Source: Capitella teleta (lineage: Eukaryota; Annelida; Polychaeta; Capitellidae). From it: a DNA stretch of 64,000 nucleotides. Numbering within the stretch: position 1 is the first letter of the stretch; each line of letters opens with the position of its first letter. The stretch covers positions 182,235-246,234 of the forward strand of contig KB293927.1 in NCBI GenBank assembly GCA_000328365.1, written 5' to 3'. Shown here piece by piece: positions 43,664-54,492 of this stretch. A program made the position numbers and the translations under genes. The notes below the pieces were generated by a model. The model made no database searches. It was given only the letters and a program-made list of their open reading frames with translations, and was not told the origin of the DNA.

Positions 43664-46031
43664 TCAACGACCTTTTCTCTTGGTTTTTGGGATGACCACT
43701 TCGTCATCAGAATCATCAGAGTCAAAGAACGCAGCTTTTCGCTTGGTCCTTCCACTAGGCGCCCTTGACCTCTGACTCCCAGACAACCTTGACCCGACTT
43801 GGCTGTTTGACCCTTTGGGTTTGGAATTGAAATCATCGTCGGAATCACTGGAAAATAAAATAAAATTTTATCAACATATAAAAGTATAAAAGTGAAGAAA
43901 ATAAAAAATACTCACGAAATAACATGCAAAGTTTCAGCTGACTTCTTACTGAGGAAGGCTGCCATGGAAGTGGCCTCTACAACAGCACCCTTCTTGCCTC
44001 TCCCTCTGCCTCCTCCGCGACCAGCCCCACGTCCCCTCCCCCTCCCCCTTCCCCGCGTGGGTGCAGGAGAGACTCCTTCGTCTCCTGAGATGATCTCAGG
44101 TTCCTCCACTTCCTCAACAACCGTTTTCTCTCTCGCTTTGAGCAGCGCCTCCTGCACTTCCTTCTCGTCATCCGCGTCTCTTTTGCGCTCACTCAGCATC
44201 TCAAGGTCACCTTTGACCTTTTCCTCTGTGACGTCTTTCATATCTGTTATCCGATTATAGATATGTTTCTGAAATATAGCACTGAGCACAAATTCTCAGC
44301 ACTGACATCCCTCTTTACCTGACAATTCCTCAATTCACATTTGACAATCTCCTCAATCGCAGCGTTTTCCTCTTTTTCAACATATTCTGTTACAGCTTTT
44401 GTCATATTCCGCACGTACAACAATTTCAACTGGTCTTTCTATGAAAAGCCAAAAACAAACATCTCACGCACTCTTGCGCCTCCTAAATACGAACCTTGTC
44501 CGCTTTCTTGAAGAATTCCTCGACCAGCTCTTCCGCTCTTCCGATCTCATCTCCGTCGCCAAAGATGTTAGCGTGTACCTGCTTCACACGCTCTCCTTCG
44601 ATTAGAAAAATGCAAATAAAATAAATTAATAATCAGTTCTGCCTTCCAAATAAATCGCACCTTCTTCACAGTCTTTTATGCTTCTGATCGGTTTGTGAGT
44701 GAACAGCAGAATGTCTCGTGGATTCGCCAAACGGCCAATGAACTTCTGTCCAAATCTGTGCAGACATGACAAAATAAAAATCGCTAATTAATTCTGTAAT
44801 ATAGTTTGAGTTGATGGGACTCTTACTTGATGGGATTTGCGGTGCTGAATCCTCCTGTGTAATCAACCCGCAAACGAATCAACGGCTCTTTCGGCTGGCG
44901 TCGATTTCCACTTCTTTCCATACCTGATAATTGATTTATAAAGAGTGAACAACTGCAAGGAAAATTCACACAATATTGAGACTAACCTGATTGATACAGC
45001 ATCTCTTCAACTTTTTCTTCACAGTATTTCTCAACTTTATCTTCACATTTCGGGTCGTCAGGACTGAGACTCGTGTCTTGCAGAACAAGTTCTTCAAAGT
45101 AAAATTGACGAACTGTTTCGAGAGGGATTTTCTCTATCTTCATTTCTTTGCCGCGAATTTTGAGGATGCCGACATGCTTAGGCGCCGTTTCTCCTTTGCT
45201 CAACGATGTCGCAATTGGACTTCCAGGCTGGGTAACGAAAAACTCCTGGAGGCTATTCCACACGGGGTCAATTAAACACTCATGCTCATGACCCCAAAAC
45301 ACCAGATCTAAGAAATTTGCCAAAAATTGTTCAGGAATATAATTTGTAGCTCCGTGCTTTGAGCGATTTTGATGAATGACAAATAGATTGAACCAGTCTC
45401 CGGTGTCCTCTTTGGGACGAACAAACTGTATGTTGTTGTGAACGAACATACGATGAAGTCTCTCATCACGAATTGATCCCAAACCATACAAAGCCAACTG
45501 CGTTGTACCTTTCTTCAAAAGCACGGGCTTCACTTCAATCTTCTCCAGCGACAGGTACCGACCAAAAAAGTTCACTAAACCGGCCGAACTAAGCAGATCC
45601 AGAGTGCAGAGATTCCCCGCACCCGCTGGATCATCGTGATTACCATGCACAGAAAAAAATGGGATCGCTACGTTCAAATTCGGATCTTCGTAATTGACTT
45701 GTGGAAAAGAAGTGTGGCCAAAATCGACCGCTTGGTCACTGAGGTACTCTATAGGACATGGTTTGTCACCAAAGCAATATTTGCGAAGAAGAGTCATACA
45801 GCCGTGTAGAATTCTACGAGAGGGCTTGTTGTCATGGAAGAGGTCCCCTCCGTTCAAGATGAAATCAACGTTATTCTTTTTGGCAATCTGCAGAATTTCT
45901 TCAAAGGTTGTAAGAGAGTCATCTCCACGAATCGGATCTTTGTCAGCATACCCAAGATGGACGTCTGTGGCGATCAGGATTCGCATTGTGTTGTCAGGGT
46001 CATCGTCCTCCTTGTGCATAAGGCCAACCAT
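43664..46031 (-). CDS. MRE11: MRE11 double-strand-break repair nuclease
   Basis: Seven coding exons (46,031-44,987; 44,923-44,827; 44,755-44,661; 44,595-44,495; 44,438-44,319; 44,268-43,916; 43,847-43,664) join in frame to 664 residues, against about 708 in human. MRE11 is the Mn-dependent exo/endonuclease of the MRE11-RAD50-NBS1 complex, acting in the nucleus on broken DNA. The phosphodiesterase motifs are all present in the first exon: [33 protein letters not shown] and FWGHEHEC. The capping domain includes [13 protein letters not shown] and [12 protein letters not shown]. The tail has an arginine-glycine run ([16 protein letters not shown]), matching the methylated GAR motif, followed by an acidic and basic C terminus ([15 protein letters not shown]). 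The 3' end faces the dynein gene about 1 kb away. An acceptor-like TTTTCAG just upstream of the ATG suggests a 5' UTR intron. It looks fully functional. Confidence 0.97.
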
Positions 46032-46592
46032 GATGATGATGCGGTTAAACTGAAAAGCAATGTCAAATAGGTTATAAACTGATATCTAAATTAGAGATGC
46101 TAGGAACTCTTGACTCTGTGCTCAGAAAAAAATCAGCAAACCCGCACATTACATAACACGTGGGAAGCAATGCTACGTACCCAACTCAATAGAGCTTTCA
46201 GTAACTACATCAGGAGTAAACAGACTTTATACAGTTGAACCTCGATATATGGTCAATCGCTATAAAGACGACCGCGTTTAACTGATACACAACCCTCTCC
46301 TCCTTCCGACAGTGAAGCAATAAACGCGCTGCAAATTTTATTAAGATACTGTGGAGAAAGGACACCATCTGGGACAACGTATTTTCAAGTTCTTGTGCCT
46401 CCTGTACGCGATTTGATAAGAGAAATTGATCATAGGAGAAGACAGTTGAAGAAGCAATTGATCATCCCTTTCAGAATATTTTTCTCAATTAAAGGTTCAA
46501 AGTAAACAATTCAAAATGAAGAAATCAGAAAAAAAAAAAGAAAAAAAAATACATTCAAAAATAAAATCGTTTGAAATAAAAAAGCGTTTGTG

Positions 46593-46875
46593 CATTCATA
46601 ACGTCCAGCGACTATAATCATAATGTTATGAATGCATAACGTTTCGTATTGAAAACGTTCACATTTTTAGTAATTTTTTTGACCCCCGAGAGACCTGCTT
46701 TAAGGAGCCGGCGGCCGCGCATAACGACACAAAATTGGCTGACGAATCCTGTCGTTATTACGGTTATACCTAGCTCCCCAAGCCGTAGCGTAGTGCACAC
46801 TACTCCGCTACCCTTGGGTAGGGAGGACGGCTGGCAGCATGCCAGCGGCCGCTGCATTCTGGATGCATTATGAAA
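46593..46875. repeat. MITE-like inverted-repeat element
   Basis: The left flank (CATTCATAACGTCCAG) and the complement of the right flank (TTTCATAATGCATCCAG) are similar. Inside lie two AGCGGCCGC/GCGGCCGC words in opposite halves and the palindromic CTCCCCAAG repeat at 46,771-46,826. The boundaries are approximate. Confidence 0.35.
46771..46826. repeat. Palindromic CTCCCCAAG repeat, copy 1
   Basis: TAGCTCCCCAAGCCGTAGCG ... CCGCTACCCTTGGGTAGGGA forms an imperfect hairpin. Related copies lie at 48,530-48,691 and 62,268-62,325. Confidence 0.8.
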
Positions 46876-47893
46876 TGGGCTTAATAAAAATTATATTTTT
46901 ACTTGTTTATCTTCAAAAAATGACTTATTTATTTATATTATCATATAGTTTTATTTCTTAATTATAATTTGATGTGAAGTGTGTCAATCATTTCGGATTC
47001 AATATAGTGATTTGGAAAAGAAAACAAAAGCTGTCTGCTTTCGAAATTAGCATGGCGGCTGCTATTTTTCTTGAGCATCATGGGAGTACTGTTTTTTTTT
47101 TAAGCTCTCACGAGAAGGAGATTTCGACGAGATTATAATTATTTTGCTCAGGAAAGGAGGGAAAATTGAAGTTTTGAACGTTGTTTTTTATTTTTGTCTG
47201 ACATTTCCCCTTTTTTATCTACGAGATCATCAATATTCAGGATTTTGAAGGTAAGGAAAAATGCAAAAATCTTCCTTTGACCCATTTCGCACATGTATCA
47301 ACTGAAAGAGTAGCATCTAAGACATAAATAAATAAATAAAAGTCAGCTTCATATAATTGCCCCAAGCTGCCCCAAAAATAAATGTCGCTTTGACTTGGGC
47401 AATTTTGGTTCAAAACCGGGCTGAGCCGTGCAGCGCGATTTTTAGTACTATCCATCACTATTAGTTAAAGGGTTAAATGGTTAGTGGTCTGTCCCTTTTT
47501 AACAAAATGAATAATACCGTTGTGAAACTAAAATTAACATAATTAATTTAAGCTAAACATTGCTGATATCATTACTAAATAATGAGTACTAATAAAAAAG
47601 TAAATATAAATATATTAAGGAGGGAGGGGATGTTTATTGTTTGTTTTACAGTAAAGCAGCAAAATTTTATGGTAGGAAATTTCGCAGTTGTGCAGTAGGC
47701 TATAAATTACTGAATAGTTTGTGATTCAGTATTATCAAAATCATAGAGATTTCCCTGCTTGCAAATTTTTGCTGTTTTTACAATAGTTCTTTGTTCTTGT
47801 TTACTGTGATGTATCATATTGAGACTATTTTCAATTTCTGAAAAACAACAATCATCACTATTCACATCTAATTCAAATCTTTTTATTATTCAG

Positions 47894-48004
47894 GTACCTG
47901 GTTTTCAAGAGTGGTGGAACTTAAAGTATGACGGAGATGACTGTATTTACACATATCGCTTAGAATACGATATGCAAAATGGGGATCTAGAAATTTTAGT
48001 GTAA
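47894..48004 (+). CDS. Possible terminal exon of an unrecognised gene
   Basis: A clean acceptor (ctttttattattcag) is followed in phase 0 by 36 codons with coding-like, protein-domain-like content (VPGFQEWWNLKYDGDD, then IYTYRLEYDMQNGDLEIL), a TAA stop and several later AATAAA signals. The aromatic/acidic composition looks like the end of a globular domain, but I cannot name it. No matching upstream exon was fixed. An ATG in good context at 47,052 (MAAAIFLEHHG) is the nearest candidate start. Confidence 0.35.
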   Translation, partial: VPGFQEWWNLKYDGDDCIYTYRLEYDMQNGDLEILV

Positions 48005-48529
48005 TTTTTTCATAATCTATTACTATTATAACACCATTGTTTACTTAATGATATACTTGAGCTTGATATTGTATTTCTTTTTCATGCTCACTTCCACTTC
48101 TAATGCGGTCTGAGATGTTTAATGTATGTATACTTCTATGGTATTCACTTTACTTCCTTAGCTTGAGTTGAGAATTGCTGAAACATTATTTCGGTTTTTG
48201 TTCAATATTTCTTGTATTTATTGTATTTCTTGTATTGTATTTATTATCTTGTATTTTATGAAGCCTTGTAGGCATTGTTTTGGTATTTTCTGATAATAAA
48301 TATTCATTTTTTTATGACATAAAGCGCCCATTTCTAGACCATATGTAATGATAAGGCCTAATAATGAAAACCGTCAGACATTCGGTTGCATACAAGCTAT
48401 TTCAATTTACAATAACTTTGACATTAATAAAGATATTTTGAATTTGATTGCAGTTTTGAACTTCTCTTTCATTCAGCTTTCCGTTGATATATTATATGAT
48501 TATGTTTACTCGATTTTGAAAATTCATCC

Positions 48530-48691
48530 GTCCTCCCTACCTTGGGGAGCTAGGTTATACCTAGGTTCGACTGTAGTTAAAACAAGTAGGCTTTCTTGTA
48601 ATATGTCATCCATAAGGTGATAAATTTTAGATTTTGTTTTCCCTCGCACATAACACCCTAGCTCCCCAAGCCGTAGCGTAGTACAAATTGT
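48530..48691. repeat. Palindromic CTCCCCAAG repeat, copy 2 (split arms)
   Basis: The arm CTACCTTGGGGAGCTAGG (48,537-48,554) and the oppositely oriented arm CCTAGCTCCCCAAGCCGTAG (48,657-48,676) are separated by about 100 bp of AT-rich sequence. The arm sequences are those of the copies at 46.8 and 62.3 kb. Confidence 0.75.
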
Positions 48692-49604
48692 GAAATACCC
48701 TACGCGAAAGTGAAAGGCCGCCAAGTTTTTAACAGTACTTGATGGTATTTAGACAGACCATAGATTTCTGAGTGGTTATCAAAAAACTGCACCGCAATTG
48801 TAAGTTTCGAAGTTGAATTTCCCATGCTTCCGCCCAAAACGATAAAATTTCACTTAAATGTTTCACTTAAATAATCACTGTTTACCAACCTTTACATGCA
48901 AAGAGACGGGTAAAAAAAATTACATTATTTGTAGTGCTCTCCCGAAAATGTATTTTTACACTTTTTTTTTTTGTAAATGTGGTTTGTGACAATGCCTGCC
49001 AAACGCATCTGCAAAAACTAATCATTCAGCGAAAAAAGGCATTAATATTATTCATAAAGTAACATACAAAAATAACACAAAACCTCTATTCGTTCGCTTA
49101 GAATTAAAAAAAAAATTCTAAAATAACAATTCTTCAAACTGGGCAAATTCTACTATCTATATGCACCAACTAATGTGCTATGTACCCCTCTCATATAGCT
49201 GCCTGCATCGATCAACACTCAGTGACTGACCTCCATCATCTCAGACACATGCCGCCATTCTGTATACCTCTTGCCACCTCATCATCTACATACCAAAGTT
49301 TCCTTTTTACAGCCCACCATGTCTCGTCCTGAATTCAACCAAATTTGCTCAATCTAAATCCAACCATGTTAAAATAAAAACTTAAAATTATACTCTCAGA
49401 CATTATCTAAAATCTAATCCTGTATGTAATATCTCTTTCCAGACGCCATCCGCAATAGTGCTAAATAAATCTTATTTGTCATTCAATATTACCTTTGTTA
49501 CAATTTCTTACAAAAGAATTTGGGGTCTTTTTCTTGTTTTTTTGCCCCTCACCCTCTTAATGTGGGTTTTCTTCTAAATTTAGTGTCATCGTTGTGGATG
49601 ATAG

Positions 49605-49800
49605 ATCCCGAAGTCGCCGCCATGAGCTGTGAGCCGCCAGTTGCCGCCACGGAGGCCTGAGCCGTCAGCCAGCTATGACAAAACAACCAGCCGCCATGTA
49701 CATGCGCTAGACCCCGGAGCCGCCGCCGATATGTACTAGCCGCCGCCGATTGGACGTTTAGCCAGCCACGGCCGATTGGTGCCGTCGATCAGCCGCTATC
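49605..49800. repeat. GCCGCC-rich degenerate array, left block
   Basis: AGCCGCC, GAGCCG and CCGATTGG words recur at irregular spacing in an otherwise AT-rich region. A second block of the same kind at about 51,003-51,120 lies beyond the Tigger insertion. Confidence 0.6.
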
Positions 49801-49945
49801 AGTATGAATCGCCCTAAACCTCTTGAACTTGAGTCAAATTAAAGAATGTAATTGAGTAGGACATCATAGAATTTGGAAATCATCCAGTCTCAAAATTACC
49901 ACACTAGTACCACATGTAGAGAGTAGTGCATGTGTGTCTTAACTA

Positions 49946-50962
49946 CAGTAAAACCCCGCTAACTCGAATTTGAAGGGACCAGCAAAAACACTTTGGGTTT
50001 TCGACGAAGAGGGGTTTTCGAATTTTGGTAACGTTATGATCTATGAGATGACGTTATGATAGCATATTGATCTCAAATTACGTTTTGATAGCGTAATGAC
50101 CTACCCTTGACCACTTTAAAGCTGCCAACACATGAAAAAAAAATATATTTGTTTACGTTGTTTACTACAAAATATAAAAAAATCGGCCGAGAGAGGGGGA
50201 TATTCTTTGTTCTTGCCGCTTTCAACCACAGCATCCTGTCACCTCCACTCTCTATAATGCGCTTGAATCTTCTCAGAATTTTTTATCCAAGTTGTCAGGG
50301 TGCTTGGTGGGATTCCAAACTTATCGGCGATGGCCTTTTCGCTGATCGTCAGGAACTTGGTCTCCAGGGTTACACATGTGATCTTTCGTTTAGTCGCCAT
50401 TATTGCAGATATGTCTCGCAGAGATTCGTCGACAGACAGTCACAGACTGATTAATTTGTTGTGACGAATGATCGGGTTTTATGCTGATGGGCAGAGTTTG
50501 TTTATTATTGATGTTTCTCGCCTATTCAACATCAGAGGCTATACCGCTTTCTGTAATCGTCTTCATCAAAGACGCCTTCATGTGTTTTACTCCGATCGAA
50601 AATCCACTACATGCTCTCTCTTCTATTGTTAACCAAGCATCGTGAATGCGAGAGGTGACACGCGAGTCGAATTCTGTAAACGATTGTCCAAAACAGTAAA
50701 CAGAGTGGCGTTAATTGCAATTAGCGAAAGGGTTCTTTGATCTAAAAAAAAAAAAAAAAAAAAAACTTCGACGAATACAATTCGATTTTGCTCAAGGGAC
50801 CGAAAAATATGTTCGAGGAACAGGGTCTTTCGACGAAGCGGGGTTCGAGGAATCCGAGCAATCTGTAATGCTAAAGTATAGGGGAGTCGTTGGGACTTTG
50901 AAAACACTTCGACGAAGAGGGGTCTTCGAGTTATCCGTTTTCGAGTTAGCGGGGTTTTACTG
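49946..50962. mobile_element. Complete pogo/Tigger-family DNA transposon, internally deleted
   Basis: Terminal inverted repeats CAGTAAAACCCCGCTAACTC (left, from 49,946) and their perfect complement (right, ending 50,962) are flanked by TA at 49,944-49,945 and 50,963-50,964, the target duplication of Tc1/mariner/pogo elements. Subterminal TTCGACGAAGAGGGG motifs repeat at both ends. The 1,017-bp interior keeps only the start of a transposase (50,251-50,400, minus) and a poly(A) run at 50,743-50,764. It is a non-autonomous deletion derivative. Confidence 0.9.
50251..50400 (-). pseudogene. Tigger transposase N-terminal helix-turn-helix remnant
   Basis: Starting at ATG 50,400 (minus) the frame reads MATKRKITCVTLETKFLTI, then SEKAIADKFGIPPSTLTTW and IKNSEKIQAHY. 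This is the psq/CENP-B-type DNA-binding HTH of pogo-like transposases. It ends in a stop (TGA) after about 50 codons, and no DDE catalytic domain remains. Confidence 0.8.
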
Positions 50963-51002
50963 TAATATTAATGGCATCATTATAAGATGATATAGCAACT
51001 AT

Positions 51003-51120
51003 TGTCAAGCCACTTCAAGCCGCTAGCTGCAAGCCGCCAATCACAATGCTGAGCCGATATATCTGATTGGTGAAGCGGCTTAAGCAGCTAGCCAGTCATT
51101 TTGACTGCCGCCAGCCGATT
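51003..51120. repeat. GCCGCC-rich degenerate array, right block
   Basis: AAGCCGC, AAGCCGCC and GCCGCCAGCCGATT words as in the left block. It shares the array type, so the Tigger element probably inserted into or beside a once continuous array. Confidence 0.5.
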
Positions 51121-52239
51121 CTGGATAATTATAATCTGCTCGGGTGTCTAACATGTGCTGCCATCGTTCATATACGCCACCATGAAAATCGTATGAAATA
51201 TATTATTTACAATAGACTGCAATCGTTGAGAATTGAGATGGGAGTCATGCGACTCATTGCACTTGATCTTCCATCATCTCCCCCACTAGCATCCCGTCCT
51301 TGCATAATGTCGATCGTTTCAGTACAGCTGTGATTTGTTTTGGGATGGAACAATAGTGACATCCTCTATCAGCACTGCATGTTGAATACAATCCGGGTTT
51401 GTTTTGGCAACAAGTCACGATAAGAGCGTAATTTCTCAAATGTTTGAGTGGCGCTAAATTGAATGTCTAACTGGATAAGAACAAATTGATTGCTGTCAAC
51501 TGCGATATTGCATCATTCATCCGGTTATTTGTTCAACGTGTACGTGCATGCACTAACATTCGTCGCTATTGATCAATTGAGCGCGGCTCTGAGAAAAAAA
51601 AATCAACAAAAATCACGTCGTTAGCGTTTTGTACATGACCCCATGAATCGCCTTCCAATAGAGTTTTTATTTTCATTTCTGTAGGCTTCATTTCAGAGTC
51701 AGTACAAAATACTACCACTAGTATATTCATTTTGTCATTCATTTCAATGCTTTTGTATCTCGACAAAGGAGGTTTCATAAACTTTCTTTGACAGGTTTGA
51801 TGTTGATTTCTGATAGCGGCGCATAGCACAGATAATTTTTTCCCTCAAGAATACTTGTCAACAAATATTAGACATGCTGATGTAGATGATGTAATATAAC
51901 TAGGTACGATCATTTGGTTCTTGTATCTAAGTATCTATGTCATTATTCTTCATACTATTTTTTTACTTAGAATGTATTTGATATATAAATGAAATACTGT
52001 TAAATACAACTGTCAAATAATCTAGGGAGGAAAGCTGTTTTGTGGATTCTTGACTATAATGTCCTCCAAACAAATCGGTAGCTATAAAGTGTTATAACAT
52101 GATTTCTCTTGTAGAGCATAGATGCTATGACATAATTAACTTACATCTTTATCTATTATCAATTAAATTCCTCGTAAGTTCCTGTGATATTCAAATAGTT
52201 TTTCATTCAAATATAAAACATGTGCATCATTAAACAGAC
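51121..52239. other. AT-rich stretch, no gene assigned
   Basis: Only short open frames are present. The minus-strand frame at 51,566-51,829 is moderately long but has no recognised domain or splice context. Confidence 0.4.
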
Positions 52240-52330
52240 CAAGGGTCGGCATCTGGCGGCCCGTGGGTTGGATGTGGCCCGGGAGGCCTCTGGGTCCGAA
52301 CAGCAGCCCATTTTGACTTTCAACTCCCCA
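52240..52330 (+). mobile_element. hAT-type transposon end fragment
   Basis: AAGGGTCGGCATCTGGCGGC followed by CCGTGGG.TGGATGTGGCCCGG closely resembles the widespread hAT terminus CAGGGGTCGGCAACCT with its GCGGCCCGCGGGCCGGATG continuation. No opposite end was found, so it is a one-ended remnant. Confidence 0.6.
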
Positions 52331-52786
52331 AAATGTCTCAAAATTAAGTTTTCTGTGAGGGCTATACCAGAAAATGTCTTAATATTTGTTGTCACATCTC
52401 TTACTTTCCACGTCATTTAATTCTATATTAGTATTATGTATATATATTTATTGAAGAGGAAAAATTTGAGTAGGCCATTCACCGTCATTGTGGCTATTCA
52501 TTTGTTGTGTCGAAACACATTGCCTGTGATAGGCATCAGTAATGATCACCACAATATTTCCTGTTTTATCAGCTGAATGCTGAATGTTTTGATGTGTAAC
52601 TAACTCCATAGCATGCGACTAGGGTTATATAATGTTGACAATGGGCTCCATTAATGCAACGGCAAATGGCGAGCATCTGTGATGGCGCCAAGTCCTCTGG
52701 GGCCTCTATTTCTTTTCAAACTATCAGTCAACCATACTTTTTTTTTCGCTAGAGGGCGCATTAGTTTTACTTCCGTTTCTTCGCTG

Positions 52787-52800
52787 GTTGCTATGGCGAA
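52787..52800 (+). promoter_or_regulatory. RFX X-box-like site upstream of CFAP96
   Basis: GTTGCTATGGCGAA is close to the X-box GTTGCCATGGCAAC (11 of 14 by my count). It lies 357 bp before the CFAP96 start codon, a usual location for ciliary gene X-boxes. Confidence 0.4.
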
Positions 52801-53156
52801 TAATTCAACTCACTGAAGGATTCTCAGTGGCTCAAGTGTTGACTGTTCTTTCGTGAACTACTGTCGCGGAAAAGTGTCAATGCCTTTCTGAATCAAATAT
52901 ATGGAGCTGTCAGCTGTCATTACTGGCGGCTTCTTTTATTTTATGAACTTCTGATAAAACACACTGACACTGTTACACAGTGAGTGACAGTTTTTGAGTT
53001 AACGAGTTGTTAGTAATTTAGTTAATATGAAATATCAAATAAACAATTAGTCAATTATTGAATTAGGCCTATATAGGCTATTTCAAGATTCATATTAAAT
53101 ACAGCTATACAGCAGGAAATTATCTTTTTGGAGTGTGACACTTGAGATTCAGCAAC

Positions 53157-54492
53157 ATGGCTGATAAAGGATTCAATAAAACGGACATGGAGAGGATCGG
53201 TATCTTCCAGGAACCGAGCTACATCAGCATTGGTGACCCATATAAATCAAATGCAGGAGGTATGTTTGGTTTCATTTCTGCGTGATTATAAAAATTATAA
53301 ACCTTGTACTTGTTTCAAATTGATTATAAGTTATGTGTGCATTGAATGATTGATGAATGCGGCTCATCCTTTTCAGTTGGGTTCAATCAAGCAGCGGCCA
53401 AAGGAAAGCAAATGCTCCCTGGAGGAACAAAAGAGAAGTCAGCCCAACAACATGGATACTTCAATGAGAAATATCAGCGCGTTCTGGAAGGTGAAGCTTA
53501 CACCGATCCTATTAAAATGCGACGTCAAGATAGATTGAAACAGAAAACAAAGAACGTTGGAGGAAAGGCCTTCCTACCTAGCAGTGCTACAAAAGAAATG
53601 TACGTTGATTATGAACGTGAAGCTGACTGTTTTGACATTTTTGCTTTTGCAGGTGTGGGTTGGGCAACCATTTTGGAACGCTATCCGGGCCAATCTCCGC
53701 CCTAAGTCCTCAGGAAAGAGCAAAGAAGGAATACAAATCACCCGGAAAGAACTTCTACACGACCCCTGGTCACAGAGGTACTGGATATGGGTAAGACAAC
53801 CTTCGCAAAATTTCAATCTGCAATTGAATATTGTGCTACTTAGATATGTTCCGATTACCATAGGCCAATACGCCAAGTATCAAGGGTATGATTATGACAA
53901 GATCAAGGACATCTCAAAGGTAAATGCAACATCTGACGCTCTGTCTTTTTTACACTTATTTTAATTTACTTAAAGAAAGAGAACGAAGCCCACAAAAAGA
54001 GCTTGAAGGGTGGAGCATTTCGGCTGAACATGCATCCAAGGAATTTCTTTGATGAAAATCCATACAGATCTGATAAAGCCTTGCCTCCAGTGAGAACAAA
54101 ATCAGAGAAGGGGCCCGAAGTGAAACCGTTTAAACCCAGCTCTCCTGGAAAGAACGTAAGAATTTTCATCTCATTATTTCTTGCTTCTGATTCCGCTCGT
54201 AATTTCCAGCCCGCCGGCTGCAAAGCAGGGACCTTTGATCCTTATCCTTCGCATTCTTCTAATGTGTACAAACCAAAATCATCGCATGTGAAACTTGTGG
54301 TGAACAAAACAGGGAAAATATTTATGCCCAACGGTGGTCCAAAAACTGCTCCTGTCAATTCTGTGTTGGATCAAAATGTTGTGAGGTGTGTGTTGAACAA
54401 ATTTATGATATTGGGGATTTAAAATTTATTTCATTTTCAGATCAATCAACAAAACCAACTACAAAGTTGTGAACTCTGTGATGTCATATTGA
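53157..54492 (+). CDS. CFAP96: Cilia- and flagella-associated protein 96 (C4orf47 homologue)
   Basis: Seven exons (53,157-53,259; 53,377-53,599; 53,653-53,790; 53,844-53,919; 53,976-54,155; 54,210-54,385; 54,441-54,492) join in frame to 315 residues; human CFAP96 is about 309. Conserved blocks are seen in order: DMERIGIFQEPSYISIGDPY, then KQMLPGGTKEKSAQQHGYF, GKAFLPSS, CGLGNHFGTLSGP, SPGKNFYTTPGHRGTGYGYV and LKGGAFRLNMHPRNFFDENPY. The protein is a small ciliary/basal-body-associated microtubule protein of unknown biochemical activity, with no catalytic motifs. The first exon is short and preceded by AACATGG. Introns are 44-117 nt. An X-box-like site lies upstream, in keeping with ciliary regulation. 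LRRC20 follows on the same strand 1.9 kb later. Confidence 0.94.

Larger units (their letters stand above)
46232..48573. mobile_element. Possible composite DNA-transposon block with pogo-like ends
   Basis: CAGTTGAACCT at 46,232, after TA, and the complement of CAGTCGAACCT ending at 48,573, before TA, match at 10 of 11 bases. They resemble the termini of pogo/Tigger elements. The interior is not transposase; it contains palindromic repeats and one exon-like open frame. The pairing could be coincidental. Confidence 0.3.

Noticed and set aside
43892-44289. Plus-strand frame rich in Pro and Arg opposite MRE11
   Set aside because: It is the antisense shadow of the MRE11 arginine-glycine exon, whose splice junctions are clear on the minus strand.
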